A stretch of DNA of 64,000 nt, from assembly GCF_002074055.1 (NCBI RefSeq), contig NZ_CP014619.1, positions 930,001 through 994,000 of the forward strand. Reading direction: 5' to 3'. Of this stretch, positions 8,584 through 18,393 are shown in pieces. Below the pieces are notes generated by a model. That model was not told where the DNA came from and did no database searches. It saw nothing but the letters and a program-made list of their open reading frames with translations. Every line of letters begins with the position of its first letter. Position 1 is the stretch's first letter. A program made the position numbers and the translations under genes. Source of the stretch: Frondihabitans sp. 762G35 (GTDB lineage Bacteria > Actinomycetota > Actinomycetes > Actinomycetales > Microbacteriaceae).

Positions 8584-10583
8584 CGACGACCACGACCCGT
8601 CCCGAAGCACGCCCCATCGAGCGTCCGGCCGTCTCGGACGAGCCCCAGCGGCCCGTCGTGCCGCGCCGGCCCCACCGCGTCGGATCGTGGCTGCGGCGCC
8701 ACGGGAACAGCCTCGTCTGGTTCCTGCCCGTGCTGGCCATCGCCGGCATCGTGCAGCGGCTCAACATGACCGGTGCGCCTCAGCGCATCGACGACGAGGG
8801 GACCTACACTGCCCAGGCCTACGCCCTCGGTCACCTCGGCGAGCTCACCCACTACACCTACTGGTACGACCACCCGCCGCTCGGCTGGATCCAGATCGCC
8901 GGCTACACCGGCCTGACGGGTGCTTTCGGGCGCTACGACCAGGCCGTCATGGCCGGTCGCGAGTCGATGGTCTTCTTCGCCCTCGTCTCGGTCCTCCTGG
9001 TCTGGCTCCTGGGACGCAGGATGGGGCTGTCCCGTCCGGCCGCGGCCGTCGCCTCGTTCGTCTTCGGAGTGTCGCCCCTCGCCGTGCAGTTCCACCGCAC
9101 GGTGTACCTCGACAACGTGGCCGTGCCGTGGCTCCTGCTGGCCTTCCTCCTGGCGCTCAGCCGCCGCAACCAGCTCGCCGGCTTCATCGGCAGCTCGTTC
9201 GCGTTCGGTGTCGCCGTGCTCTCCAAGGAGACGTTCCTGCTGGCGCTGCCGTTCCTCGCGTGGACGATGATCCGCAACTCCGACCGCTCGACGAGGCGCT
9301 ACACGCTCGCCACCTCCGGTGCCGTCCTGGCGCTGGTGGGCATGGGCTACGTCGTGTTCTCGATCGTGCGCGGCGAGTTCCTCCCCGGCAAGGGCCACAC
9401 GAGCCTCATCGGCGGCCTGTCGTTCCAGCTCGGGACGCGCCAGGCGAGCGGGTCGATCTTCGACACGCAGAGCCTGTTCTTCCGGGTCGTCTCGCAGTGG
9501 TGGCAGCTCGACCAGGTCTTCATCGTCCTGTCGGTCCTCGCCGCCCTGGTGGGGCTGTTCTTCCGTCGCACCCGGCCGATCGCCGCGCTGATGGTGTTCG
9601 CGATCGCCGTGATGTTCCGCCCGAACAGCTACGTGCCGGTGCCGTACGTGATCATGCTGCTGCCCTTCGGCGCGCTGCTCATCGCCGCGGCCGGGGACAG
9701 CGCGGTCAAGGCCTACCGAGCCCGGCTCGGCGGCAGGGTCACCACGACCCTCAACCGCGTCGGAGCGACGGCGTGGCTCGCCCTCACGGCTCTCGCCATC
9801 GCCGCGATCGTGCCTCTCTGGACGATCCAGCTCCGAGGCTTCCTCCTGTCGAACCAGGACCAGCCGATGGTCAGCGCCGAGCGGTGGATCGACCAGAACG
9901 TGCCCCACGACTCCCGCCTTCTCGTCGACGACTCCATGTGGGTCGACCTGGTCAGGGACGGCTTCGCCCGCGACAACGTCATCTGGTTCTACAAGATCGA
10001 CACCGACGGCGCGGTCCAGGCCCAGTCGCCCAACGGGTGGAAGGACTCCGACTACGTCGTCACGACGGACTCGATCCGAACCTCCGCCTCGGGCTCGCCC
10101 GACGTCCAGGCCGCCATCGCGAACTCGACCGTCGTCGCGACCTGGGGAACCGGGACGCAGCAGGTCGACGTCCGGCAGATCCACCCCGAGGGCGAGGCGG
10201 CCGCGACAGCGGCTGCCAAGACCGAAGCGGCGGCCCGGGCCGACGCCGGAGCCCAGCTCGCGGCCAACCCCAACCTCGTCGCGTCCAGCCAGGTCACGAC
10301 CGCGCTCCGCGACGGTCGGGTCGACAGCAGGATGCTCGTGGTCCTGGGCCAGCTCCTCGGCACCGGCTCCGTGACCGTCTCCGACTTCACCGCGCTCGAC
10401 GGCGAGGCCTCGCAGCCCTACCGCCAGCTCACGATCGCGAAAGCGGCCGGTGAGCCGGGAGCCTCCCTCACGGGCTGGCTCGACGCCGTCGGCGACACCT
10501 ACGCACCCGCGAGCGTCGAGAAGACCGGGGCAGGGACCGTCGTCACGTTCCCCGCCGCCGAACCCACCGGCCTCCTCGGCTGA
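8580..10583 (+). CDS. GT39 / ArnT-like membrane glycosyltransferase with soluble C-terminal domain
   Basis: The product has 667 residues. About ten to twelve transmembrane helices follow a cytoplasmic N-terminal tail. The first extracellular loop carries the acidic DDEGTY motif (near residue 73), the catalytic signature of PMT/ArnT GT-C enzymes that use lipid-linked sugars. Residues after about 420 form an extracytoplasmic domain, with an Ala-rich linker (TAAAKTEAAARADAGAQ) in its middle. ATGA overlap with the upstream GT2 and a strong GGAGGAG site show tight coupling. It may add side-chain sugars to the polymer or to a partner protein; donor and acceptor are unknown. Confidence 0.85.
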   Translation: MTTTTTRPEARPIERPAVSDEPQRPVVPRRPHRVGSWLRRHGNSLVWFLPVLAIAGIVQRLNMTGAPQRIDDEGTYTAQAYALGHLGELTHYTYWYDHPPLGWIQIAGYTGLTGAFGRYDQAVMAGRESMVFFALVSVLLVWLLGRRMGLSRPAAAVASFVFGVSPLAVQFHRTVYLDNVAVPWLLLAFLLALSRRNQLAGFIGSSFAFGVAVLSKETFLLALPFLAWTMIRNSDRSTRRYTLATSGAVLALVGMGYVVFSIVRGEFLPGKGHTSLIGGLSFQLGTRQASGSIFDTQSLFFRVVSQWWQLDQVFIVLSVLAALVGLFFRRTRPIAALMVFAIAVMFRPNSYVPVPYVIMLLPFGALLIAAAGDSAVKAYRARLGGRVTTTLNRVGATAWLALTALAIAAIVPLWTIQLRGFLLSNQDQPMVSAERWIDQNVPHDSRLLVDDSMWVDLVRDGFARDNVIWFYKIDTDGAVQAQSPNGWKDSDYVVTTDSIRTSASGSPDVQAAIANSTVVATWGTGTQQVDVRQIHPEGEAAATAAAKTEAAARADAGAQLAANPNLVASSQVTTALRDGRVDSRMLVVLGQLLGTGSVTVSDFTALDGEASQPYRQLTIAKAAGEPGASLTGWLDAVGDTYAPASVEKTGAGTVVTFPAAEPTGLLG

Positions 10584-10630
10584 CACCCGCACCCCCCACC
10601 TCCACACCGCCCGAACGGAAAGGAACCACC

Positions 10631-11491
10631 GTGACCTCCCTTCACACCACCGACAAGTCCGCCCGAGGGGGCATCCCCCGGAAGCTCGTCCTCGGGATCG
10701 TCGTCTGCCTCAGCGTCGTCCTCGCCGGAGCCATCGGCCTCTTCGCGGGACCGTCCGCGAACGCCGCGACGGCCCCCGGCAACGGCTGGGTCCGCGTCGG
10801 CCACCTGTCGCCCGACACCAAGTCCGTCGACGTGCGCCTGACGAAGTTCTCCGGCGGCCAGACCGTCTACGAGCTCGACAACGTCACCTACGGCCAGGTC
10901 AGCCCCTACAAGCAGCTGCCCGCCGGTCGCTACGCCGTCTCCATGACGGCGGCCGGAGCAGCGGCCACGTCGAAGCCGATCATCGGCGCCTCGATCACGG
11001 TCGCCGCCGGCAAGCCCATCACGGTCGTGGTCTACGGCAAGAACGACGCCCTCAAGACCACGGTCTTCGAGGACGACCTGACGCCCGCCGCCGCGAACTC
11101 GTCGCGCGTCCGCCTCGTGCAGGCCGCCACGGTCTCCAAGACCGTCGACGTCCAGACCTCGACCGGCACGGTCATCGCCAAGGACGCCTCCTACGGAAGC
11201 GCCTCGGGCTACGCCGCCGTCGGCTCCGGGAGCTGGACGCTCGACCTGACCGGCCGCGACAAGAACACCGAGGGCACCGCCAAGCTGCAGCTCGCCTCCG
11301 GCAGCATCAACACGCTGTTCGTGCTCGACAACTCCAAGGGTGGCATCACCGTCGTCCCCGTGGTCGACAGCGCTGCCACCCAGGCCACCCCGAAGGGCGG
11401 CGTCCAGACGGGCGGCGGCTACGAGGCGCTCCACCCGGGTGCCGACGTGACCTGGTTCGGCGGCTACTCGGCGTTCGAGGGACAGCGCTGA
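10631..11491 (+). CDS. Secreted DUF4397 domain protein
   Basis: The product has 286 residues. The N-terminus is basic with a hydrophobic core and an AxA-like cleavage site near residue 46 (SANAATAPG). The mature part contains the DUF4397 signature GWVRVGHLSPDTKSVDVRL, then LPAGRYAVSM, and a second, similar half (SRVRLVQAATVSKTVDVQ), that is, two beta-sandwich repeats. There is no C-terminal LPXTG signal or membrane anchor. The GTG start has a GGAAAGGAAC ribosome binding site. It lies between the glycosyltransferases and the GH8 hydrolase, so an extracellular glycan-binding or scaffold role is plausible but inferred. Confidence 0.85.
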   Translation: MTSLHTTDKSARGGIPRKLVLGIVVCLSVVLAGAIGLFAGPSANAATAPGNGWVRVGHLSPDTKSVDVRLTKFSGGQTVYELDNVTYGQVSPYKQLPAGRYAVSMTAAGAAATSKPIIGASITVAAGKPITVVVYGKNDALKTTVFEDDLTPAAANSSRVRLVQAATVSKTVDVQTSTGTVIAKDASYGSASGYAAVGSGSWTLDLTGRDKNTEGTAKLQLASGSINTLFVLDNSKGGITVVPVVDSAATQATPKGGVQTGGGYEALHPGADVTWFGGYSAFEGQR

Positions 11492-11546
11492 TCGGGTCCC
11501 GCATCCTGCCCCGACCGTCGAGACCGAGCCCCGAGAGGAGACGACC

Positions 11547-12728
11547 ATGACCCGCAGGACCACCGCACTCATCGCCGTCGCCGCGGCGGCCGCCGTCGTC
11601 GTCGCGGGCGGGATCGCGACCGTCGCCGTCGGGGGGTTCCCCTCCGCCGGCGGCCGGTCGGCCTCCGACCCGTCCACCTCGCTCGCTCCGACGGCCGGTG
11701 TCGACGCCTCGCGCAGCGCGTCCGAGATCGGCCGGGCCTTCCTGGCCGACTGGGTCGAGGGCGCAGGATCCGAGAAGGGTCGCGTCGTCCGCCGCGACCA
11801 GGGTGGCGACACCGTCAGCGAGGGCCAGGCCTACGGGATGCTCGTGGCTCTCGGTGTCCGCGACGAGAAGAGCTTCCGCTCGATCTGGTCGTGGACCAGG
11901 GACAATCTGCAACGGTCCGACGGCCTCCTGGCCTGGCGCTGGCAGGACGGCAAGATCGTCGACGACCAGCCCGCGAGCGACGCGGACCTCGACACGGCCC
12001 GCGCCCTCGTCCTGGCCGGCAAGACGTTCGACGAGCCGGCCTACACGAAGGCAGGCACCGCCCTCGGCAGCCGGATCCTCGACGAGCTGACGGCGTCGAC
12101 GCCCGACGGCCGCATCCTGCTGCCCGGCCTCTGGGCCCAGGGAACCGGCCCGTGGTCGTACAACCCGTCGTACGCGTCGCCCGCGACGTTCGACCAGCTC
12201 GCGACCGCGACCAAGGACCCCCGGTGGCGCGAACTCGCGTCCGGGTCGCGCGCGGTGACCACGAAGATCCTGCAGTCCACGGCTCTGCCGAGCGACTGGG
12301 CGCAGGTGAAGGCGGACGGCTCCGTCGTGCCGCTGCCCAGCCCGACCGGGACCGCAGGGACCGTCCAGTACGGCTTCGACGCCGGTCGCGTCGCGCTCCG
12401 GTACGCGGAGTCCTGCAACGCCGCCGACGTGGCGCTCGCCGCGAAACTCGCGTCGCCGCTCGGAACGGCCACGCCGCTGACCATGCAGCTCGATCTGGGC
12501 GGCACGGCCCTCAACAAGGATCAGAGCCCCCTCGCCTACGTGGCCCGGTCCGCGGCGCGTGCCAGCGCCGGCGACAAGGACGGAGCCCTCCGGGACCTCC
12601 GCCAGGCCGACGTCCTCGCCCAGGCGACGCCGACCTACTACGGTGCCGCGTGGGACGCCCTCGGTGCCCTGCAACTCGAGGGCGACGCCTTCTGGACCTG
12701 CTCGCCCCTGAAGGGAGAGAACTCGTGA
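11547..12728 (+). CDS. Secreted glycoside hydrolase family 8 (BcsZ-like)
   Basis: The product has 393 residues. An N-terminal signal or anchor helix (residues 7-30) is followed by a Ser/Pro linker and an (alpha/alpha)6 GH8 domain. The catalytic acid is E92 in the hallmark SEGQAYGM, and the SDADLDTA segment (144-151) matches the conserved Asp region of endoglucanases and BcsZ. GH8 enzymes cleave beta-1,4-glucan or related polymers, and in cellulose operons they trim the nascent chain during export. This supports a beta-glycan product for the operon. A GAGGAGACGACC leader provides the ribosome binding site. It overlaps the sortase gene by 4 nt (GTGA). Confidence 0.88.
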   Translation: MTRRTTALIAVAAAAAVVVAGGIATVAVGGFPSAGGRSASDPSTSLAPTAGVDASRSASEIGRAFLADWVEGAGSEKGRVVRRDQGGDTVSEGQAYGMLVALGVRDEKSFRSIWSWTRDNLQRSDGLLAWRWQDGKIVDDQPASDADLDTARALVLAGKTFDEPAYTKAGTALGSRILDELTASTPDGRILLPGLWAQGTGPWSYNPSYASPATFDQLATATKDPRWRELASGSRAVTTKILQSTALPSDWAQVKADGSVVPLPSPTGTAGTVQYGFDAGRVALRYAESCNAADVALAAKLASPLGTATPLTMQLDLGGTALNKDQSPLAYVARSAARASAGDKDGALRDLRQADVLAQATPTYYGAAWDALGALQLEGDAFWTCSPLKGENS

Positions 12729-13396
12729 TCACCCGTCGTCGCCCGCTTCTGGCACTCGCGGGCGCAGCCCTCGCCGTGACCCTCGGGCTCGCAGGATGCG
12801 CCTCGACGGGATCCTCGCCCGTCGCCTCGAAAGCGCCCACCGCCTCGGCCACGACGGGGATCGGTGCGGCGGACGGCGTCCAGGACCCGGACACGCAGCC
12901 CTACGTCGCCGCTCCCGCGGCCGGGGTCGTCCCGACCCGCGTCACCATCCCGGCGATCGGCGTCGACAGCGGCCTCGAATCGCTCGGAATCGGCGCGCAG
13001 GGGGAACTCGACCCGCCCAAGGCCTGGCTGAGCGCCGGCTGGTACTCGAAGGGCGTCGTCCCCGGGGCGGTCGGACCGGCGATCATCGCCGGGCACATCG
13101 ACTCCCCGACGGGGCCGGCGGTCTTCCTGCACCTCAACAAGCTCCGGGCGGGAGACGCTGTGACGGTCACTCTCTCGTCCGGTTCGGTGGAGACCTTCCG
13201 CGTGACCGGTCAGACGGTCTCGCCGAAGAGCAACTTCCCGACGAGCAGCGTCTACGGACCGACGCCGACGCCGACGCTGCGCCTCATCACGTGCGACGGC
13301 GTCTTCAACCCGGCGATCGGCCACTACGACGACAACCTGATCGTCTTCGCCGACCTGGAGTCGGCCACCGCTCCCACCGCCGCACCGGCGAAGTAG
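12725..13396 (+). CDS. Class F-type sortase with a lipobox and no visible catalytic Arg
   Basis: The product has 223 residues. It begins with a lipoprotein signal (LGLAGC, Cys25) and a Ser/Ala linker, followed by a sortase domain (about 66-210). Catalytic His124 (IIAGHIDS) and Cys190 (LRLITCDG) are clear. After Cys190 there is no Arg at all; the usual Arg region reads HYDDNLIVFAD, so transpeptidation may be altered. No LPXTG protein is encoded in this window. GTG overlaps the GH8 stop codon. Its place as last gene of the polysaccharide operon suggests that it attaches or processes a component of that system. Confidence 0.85.
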   Translation: MITRRRPLLALAGAALAVTLGLAGCASTGSSPVASKAPTASATTGIGAADGVQDPDTQPYVAAPAAGVVPTRVTIPAIGVDSGLESLGIGAQGELDPPKAWLSAGWYSKGVVPGAVGPAIIAGHIDSPTGPAVFLHLNKLRAGDAVTVTLSSGSVETFRVTGQTVSPKSNFPTSSVYGPTPTPTLRLITCDGVFNPAIGHYDDNLIVFADLESATAPTAAPAK

Positions 13397-13410
13397 GAGC
13401 CCCCGAAGCC

Positions 13411-13457
13411 GCAGCCGTGGTCGCCTGACAGGTCAGAGGTCGGGCGGCCGCGGCTGC
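13411..13457 (+). terminator. Hairpin after the polysaccharide operon
   Basis: GCAGCCGTGG (13411-13420) pairs with CCGCGGCTGC (13448-13457), a 10-bp stem with one G-U pair and a 27-nt loop that can fold further. It sits just after the sortase stop codon. Confidence 0.5.
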
Positions 13458-13532
13458 ATCACTCAGTCTGCGTCATCACGGCCTCCCGCGGTGCTCCCTT
13501 CTTCGGGGGGTGCCGCCGGTACGCTGTGCGAC

Positions 13533-14198
13533 GTGTACTCGTTCTTCCGCGCGACGGTCGTCAGGCCCGTGCTGTTCCTGTGGTTCCACGTCCGCGTCAC
13601 CGGCCGCGACAACATCCCGCGGCGCGGGCCGGTCATCATCGCGAGCAACCACCTCGACTTCCTCGACTCGCTCTTCCTGCCCGCCGTCGTGCAGCGCAAG
13701 ATGACCTACCTCGTCGCCGCCGACTACTACGCGAAGAAGAGCCTTCTCGGACGACTCCTCGGCTGGTTCCTGACGCAGATCGGACAGCTCCCGATCGACC
13801 GGAGCGGTGGCTCGGCCTCGAAGGCGTCGCTCGAGACCGGGCTCCGCGTGCTCGAGAACGACGGGCTCATCGGGATCTACCCGGAGGGGACCCGGAGCCG
13901 CGACGGCCTGATGCACCGCGGGCGCACCGGGGTCGCCCGTCTCGTGCTCGCCTCCGGCGTGACGGTCATCCCCGCGGCCATCCAGGGCAGCGACCGGATC
14001 CGCGTCGCAGGATCGCGGCTCCCGAAGCGGGCGGACATCCAGATCACGTTCGGCCGCCCCCTCCACTTCGAGACCGTCGACGGCGACTACGACGCCAAGC
14101 GCCTTCGCGCCGTGACCGACGAGATCATGCAGGAGATCGCCCGGCTGACGCCGCAGGAGTACGTCGACAGCTACGCGCCGACGACGGAACGCGGCTGA
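13533..14198 (+). CDS. 1-acyl-sn-glycerol-3-phosphate acyltransferase family (PlsC-like)
   Basis: The product has 221 residues. The HX4D motif is NHLDFLD (H40, D45), and the substrate-binding motif is YPEGTRS near residue 118, as in PlsC lysophosphatidate acyltransferases of membrane phospholipid synthesis. A hydrophobic N-terminal segment suggests membrane association. The GTG start at 13533 is preferred over an earlier in-frame start because TACGCT (13520-13525) lies 7 nt upstream, fitting the leaderless pattern of this genome. It is monocistronic and converges on treZ across a hairpin. Which acyl acceptor it uses is not visible. Confidence 0.87.
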   Translation: MYSFFRATVVRPVLFLWFHVRVTGRDNIPRRGPVIIASNHLDFLDSLFLPAVVQRKMTYLVAADYYAKKSLLGRLLGWFLTQIGQLPIDRSGGSASKASLETGLRVLENDGLIGIYPEGTRSRDGLMHRGRTGVARLVLASGVTVIPAAIQGSDRIRVAGSRLPKRADIQITFGRPLHFETVDGDYDAKRLRAVTDEIMQEIARLTPQEYVDSYAPTTERG

Positions 14199-14214
14199 CG
14201 GACGTCGTCGACGA

Positions 14215-14233
14215 GGCGCGGTCGGACCGCGCC
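14215..14233. terminator. Short bidirectional hairpin
   Basis: GGCGCGGT and ACCGCGCC form an 8-bp stem with a 3-nt loop between the convergent acyltransferase and treZ genes. Confidence 0.5.
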
Positions 14234-14278
14234 CCGTCGACCGCGCCCTGTCGACAATGCCCCGTCGACCGCCCTGCG

Positions 14279-16042
14279 TCAGCGGACGATGGCCACGGAG
14301 TGCGACGGAAGCGTCAACGTGTCGCCGGCCCCGATCGCGCTGTCGCTCTCGAAGAGGACCGTTGTCGATGAGAGGTCGAGCGTGACGGCACTCGGGCCGA
14401 CGTTGACCGCGATCGTGATCGTGCCCCGGCGGATCGTGAGCCACCGGTCGCCTTCGGAGTAGTCGACCTCGACGTCGTCGAGCGACGGGTCGGTCAGCTC
14501 CGGCTCGGCTCGGCGGAGGGCGACGAGTCGACGGTAGGCGTCGAGCAGGAGCGCGTGGCGCCCCGACTCGAGTTCCGACCAGTCGAGCTTCGAACGGGTG
14601 AAGGTCTCGGGATCCTGCGGATCGGGGACGACGCTCTCGTCCCAGCCCATCTTCGCGAACTCCGCGATGCGACCCTTGGCGGTCGCCTCGCCCAGATCGT
14701 GCTCGGGGTGCGACGTGAAGAACTGCCACGGCGTCGACGCGGCCCACTCCTCGCCCATGAACAGCATCGGTGTGAACGGCGCGGCGAGCGTGAGCGCGGC
14801 GGCGATCTGGAGCTGACCGTCGTCGAGCGTCGCTGCGAGGCGGTCGCCGACCGCGCGGTTGCCGATCTGGTCGTGGTTCTGGTTCGCGACGACGAGTCGC
14901 CAGCCGGGCATCCGCCGCGTGTCGACGGGCCGCCCGTGATAGGCCTCGCGGAACGAGGACCAGGTGCCGTCGTGGAAGAAGCCGCGTCGCAGCACCTTCG
15001 CCAGCGCCCCGAGATGGGCGAAGTCGGCGTAGTACCCGGTGGTCTCGCCGGTCAGGGCGACGTGGACGGCGTGGTGGAAGTCGTCGCTCCACTGGGCGTC
15101 GAGACCGAACGCCGAGCCCGAGCGGCCGGCGGCCTCGCGGGGCGTGACGAGCGACGCGTCGTTCTTGTCGCTCTCGGCGATCAGGGTCTTGGGCACGCCG
15201 ACAGCGGCCTCCAGCCGGTCGGCCCGGATCGCGAGCTCCTCCAGCAGGTGGACGGGGGAGTCGTCGACGAGGGCGTGCACGGCGTCGAGGCGCAGCGCGT
15301 CGACGTGGAACGTGTCGAGCCAGAGCTGCGTGTTGTCGGAGATGTAGGCCCGGACCTCCGCGGATCCGACGTCGTCGAGGTTGACGTTGGAGCCCCAGGT
15401 GTTGGCGTGCTTGTCGCTCAGATAGGGGCCGAAGAGCGGCAGGTAGTTGCCCGAGGGCCCGAGGTGGTTGTAGACGACGTCCTGGACGACGGCCAGACCG
15501 CGCTCGTGGCAGGCGTCGACGAAACGCTGGTAGGCGGCGGGACCCCCGTAGTTCTCGGTCACGGCGAACCAGCCGACACCGTCGTAGCCCCAGTTGTGCG
15601 TGCCGTTGAAGGAGTTGACGGGCAGGACCTCGACGAAGTCGACACCGAGGTCGACGAGATGGTCGAGGCGTGCGATCGCCGAATCGAGCGTACCCTCCGG
15701 GGTGAAGGTGCCGATGTGGAGCTCGTAGACGACGCGACCCGCGAGCGGGCGGCCGCGCCAGGCTCCGTCGGTCCAGTCGAACGCCGACGGGTCGAAGACC
15801 TCACTGAGCTCGTGGACCCCCTCGGGCTGCCGGAGCGAGCGCGGATCGGGCACCGGCTTCTCGGCGTCGTCGAGGAGGAAGCCGTAGCGGAGCCCGGGCG
15901 TCGTCGGGAGACCGGATGGCGCGCGCCACCAGCCCGCGTCGTCGCGCGACAGGTCGTGGACCCGGCCGTCGAGGACGAGCCGGACGCGATCGGGGAGGGG
16001 AGCCCAGACGTCGTAGAGACGGGGCTTCGGGGTCGGAGTCAT
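14279..16042 (-). CDS. treZ: Malto-oligosyltrehalose trehalohydrolase
   Basis: The product has 587 residues. It releases trehalose from the maltooligosyl-trehalose made by TreY. An N-terminal early-set domain (about 1-85) precedes the GH13 barrel with [32 protein letters not shown] (nucleophile Asp), LIAESDKND (acid Glu) and [13 protein letters not shown] (the conserved His-Asp region). Length is typical. ATG overlaps the treY stop codon (ATGA), so the gene is the last cistron of treX-treY-treZ. Trehalose serves as osmolyte and carbon store in the cytoplasm. Confidence 0.95.
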   Translation of the reverse strand: MTPTPKPRLYDVWAPLPDRVRLVLDGRVHDLSRDDAGWWRAPSGLPTTPGLRYGFLLDDAEKPVPDPRSLRQPEGVHELSEVFDPSAFDWTDGAWRGRPLAGRVVYELHIGTFTPEGTLDSAIARLDHLVDLGVDFVEVLPVNSFNGTHNWGYDGVGWFAVTENYGGPAAYQRFVDACHERGLAVVQDVVYNHLGPSGNYLPLFGPYLSDKHANTWGSNVNLDDVGSAEVRAYISDNTQLWLDTFHVDALRLDAVHALVDDSPVHLLEELAIRADRLEAAVGVPKTLIAESDKNDASLVTPREAAGRSGSAFGLDAQWSDDFHHAVHVALTGETTGYYADFAHLGALAKVLRRGFFHDGTWSSFREAYHGRPVDTRRMPGWRLVVANQNHDQIGNRAVGDRLAATLDDGQLQIAAALTLAAPFTPMLFMGEEWAASTPWQFFTSHPEHDLGEATAKGRIAEFAKMGWDESVVPDPQDPETFTRSKLDWSELESGRHALLLDAYRRLVALRRAEPELTDPSLDDVEVDYSEGDRWLTIRRGTITIAVNVGPSAVTLDLSSTTVLFESDSAIGAGDTLTLPSHSVAIVR

Positions 16043-18393
16043 CACAGGCTTTCGACGTCGGGAGCGGGAACGAGGAGGGCGACCGGGTAGGTCTCCGTGA
16101 GATCGGCGAGTCGGAGGCGCGAGCCCTCGAAGCGACGGCCGGTCAGCACGTCGACGCGCGGCCCGCTCGGCAGGTGCACGACGGTCTCGCGCCAGCCGCC
16201 GGCCTCGGCGAGCCCGACCGGAAGACGCGTGGCGACGACGATCGCGCCCCCGCGGTCGATCGCCACGGCGTTGACGGCCGCGTCGCCGAAGACGGGCAGC
16301 GGCACGTAGCGGGTGAAGAGCTCCGGTCGGTCGCGGCGCAGCGTGAGCGCGCGCTTCGTCAGGAGGAGCTTCGCCGCCCCCGTCTCGTCGACCTCCGGCA
16401 CGGCACCGTCCTGGATCGCGGCCAGGTAGAGCCGTCGGAGGCCGAAGTCGACCTCCCGGCGGTTGTCGGGGTCGACGAGCGAGTAGTCCCACAGCTCGCC
16501 GCCCTGGTAGACGTCGGGGGACCCCGGGCCCGTCAGCTGCAGGAGCGCCAGAGCGAGGGAGTTGGACCAGCCGGCCTCGCGAACCACATCCACGAAGCGA
16601 CCGAGCTCCTTGGCCACGCGCTCGTCGTCGAAGACGGAGTCGACGAGGTCGTGCATCCTGCCCTCGAAGGCCTCGTCGGGGGCGGTCCAGGTCGTCGCGG
16701 TGCCGGCCTCGCGCGAGGCCTTCTCGGCGTAGGCGTGGAGGCGCTCGCGGGAGGCCGGCCACGAGCCGACGATGCTCTGCCAGAGGAGGTTCTCGAACGG
16801 TCCGTCGCCGAGGGGGGCGAGCTCCCGGAGCCTCGAGAGGGTCGCCGCCCACTCGTCGGCGACCTCGGCGAGGACGGCGATGCGCGCCCGGACGTCGGCG
16901 GACCGCTTCGTGTCGTGGGTCGAGAGCGTGGTCATCGTGAAGGGCTGCGTCGCGAGCCGGTGCTGCTGGCGCGCGTGGAATCGGTCGGGCGACAGGCTGA
17001 ACTCCGAGGGCTCCGCGCCGACCTCGTTGAGCGACACGAGACGGCTGTAGCGGTAGAAGGCCATGTCTTCGACACCTTTCGCCATCACCATCCCGCTGGT
17101 CTGCTGGAACCTCCGGGCCGCAGGATGCGCGGGGTCGCCGAGGACGGCCACCACCGTCGCGATGGCCTCGCTCAGTTCGGGCCGGGCACGCTCGGCCGCC
17201 GCGGCCGCACGGGCGAGCTGCTCGCCGCCCTGGGGGAGATAGCTGCGGTAGACCGGGAAGGTGGCCGTGAGCTCGGCGAGGGCGTCGACGATCTCGGGCG
17301 CGGGGGCCGCGCCCTCCGGGGTGACGAGCCTGGCGAGCCGGTTGATCTCGGAGCCGAGGATGCCGTCGGCGACGGAGCGCTTCGTGCCGCGGATCATCTC
17401 CTGCCAGTCGAAGGGACCGCTCTCGGACCGCAGCTCGGAATCGAGGGCGCCCAGCCTCTCGGCCCCGTCGGGGTCGACGAGCACCCGGTCGAACTCGCCG
17501 AGGGCGTCGTATCCGGTCGTGCCGGAGGTCGCCCAGTCGTGGGGCAGCTCCTCCTCGCCCTCGAGGATCTTCTCGACGAGGACGTGGGCCCCGCCGGTCA
17601 GTTCGCGCAGGCGGTCGAGGTAGCCCGCCGGGTCGGCGAGGCCGTCCGGGTGGTCGACCCGGAGCCCGTCGGCGATGCCGTCGCGGAACCACCGGGCGAT
17701 CTCCGCGTGCGACTCGTCGAAGACCCAGGGCTCCTCGACGCGGATGCCGGCGAGGGTGTTGACGGCGAAGAACCGGCGGTAGTTGAGCTCGCCGTCGGCG
17801 CGCTTCCAGAAGACCAGCTCGTAGTGCTGCTTGGCGTGCACGTCGGCGGCCGTGTCTCCGTCGACCCGGGTCCCGGGGGCGATCGGGTAGACGTTGTCGA
17901 AGTAGTGGAGCTCGTCGCCCACGACCTCGAGGTCGTCGAGCGCGTCGGAGCCGTCGGAGCCGAGGACGGGGATCCGGATCCGGCCGCCGCCCGCCTCCCA
18001 GTCGACGTCGAACGCCGTCGCATAGCGCGACGAGCGACCGTGCGTGAGGAGGTCCCACCACCAGGAGTTTCTCTTCGGGGTCGCGACGCCCATGTGGTTG
18101 GGCACGATGTCGATGAGGACGCCGAGGCCGAACAGGTGAGCGCGGTCGGCGAGCGTGTGGAGCCCGACCTCTCCGCCGCGCGCGGGGTCGACGCGCGAGT
18201 GGTCGACGACGTCGTAGCCGTGGTCGCTGTCGGCCTCCGCCTCGAGCACGGGGGAGAGGTAGACCCAGTCGGCCCCGAGATCGCGGAGGTAGTGCACCAC
18301 GTCGGCGGCCGCGTTCAGGTCGAACGCCCGGCGGATCTGGAGGCGGTACGTCGACGCGGGATAGGACGTCTTCGGGTGCTGCTGCGGGGTCAC
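16042..18393 (-). CDS. treY: Malto-oligosyltrehalose synthase
   Basis: The product has 783 residues. It isomerises the terminal alpha-1,4 bond of maltodextrins to the alpha-1,1 bond of trehalose. Recognised motifs are [13 protein letters not shown] at the N-terminus, [26 protein letters not shown] (nucleophile), [12 protein letters not shown] (acid Glu) and the TreY-specific [10 protein letters not shown] and [18 protein letters not shown]. The GTG start at 18393 overlaps the treX stop codon (GTGA). Length fits the family. It works between TreX (debranching) and TreZ (hydrolysis). Confidence 0.95.
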   Translation of the reverse strand: MTPQQHPKTSYPASTYRLQIRRAFDLNAAADVVHYLRDLGADWVYLSPVLEAEADSDHGYDVVDHSRVDPARGGEVGLHTLADRAHLFGLGVLIDIVPNHMGVATPKRNSWWWDLLTHGRSSRYATAFDVDWEAGGGRIRIPVLGSDGSDALDDLEVVGDELHYFDNVYPIAPGTRVDGDTAADVHAKQHYELVFWKRADGELNYRRFFAVNTLAGIRVEEPWVFDESHAEIARWFRDGIADGLRVDHPDGLADPAGYLDRLRELTGGAHVLVEKILEGEEELPHDWATSGTTGYDALGEFDRVLVDPDGAERLGALDSELRSESGPFDWQEMIRGTKRSVADGILGSEINRLARLVTPEGAAPAPEIVDALAELTATFPVYRSYLPQGGEQLARAAAAAERARPELSEAIATVVAVLGDPAHPAARRFQQTSGMVMAKGVEDMAFYRYSRLVSLNEVGAEPSEFSLSPDRFHARQQHRLATQPFTMTTLSTHDTKRSADVRARIAVLAEVADEWAATLSRLRELAPLGDGPFENLLWQSIVGSWPASRERLHAYAEKASREAGTATTWTAPDEAFEGRMHDLVDSVFDDERVAKELGRFVDVVREAGWSNSLALALLQLTGPGSPDVYQGGELWDYSLVDPDNRREVDFGLRRLYLAAIQDGAVPEVDETGAAKLLLTKRALTLRRDRPELFTRYVPLPVFGDAAVNAVAIDRGGAIVVATRLPVGLAEAGGWRETVVHLPSGPRVDVLTGRRFEGSRLRLADLTETYPVALLVPAPDVESL

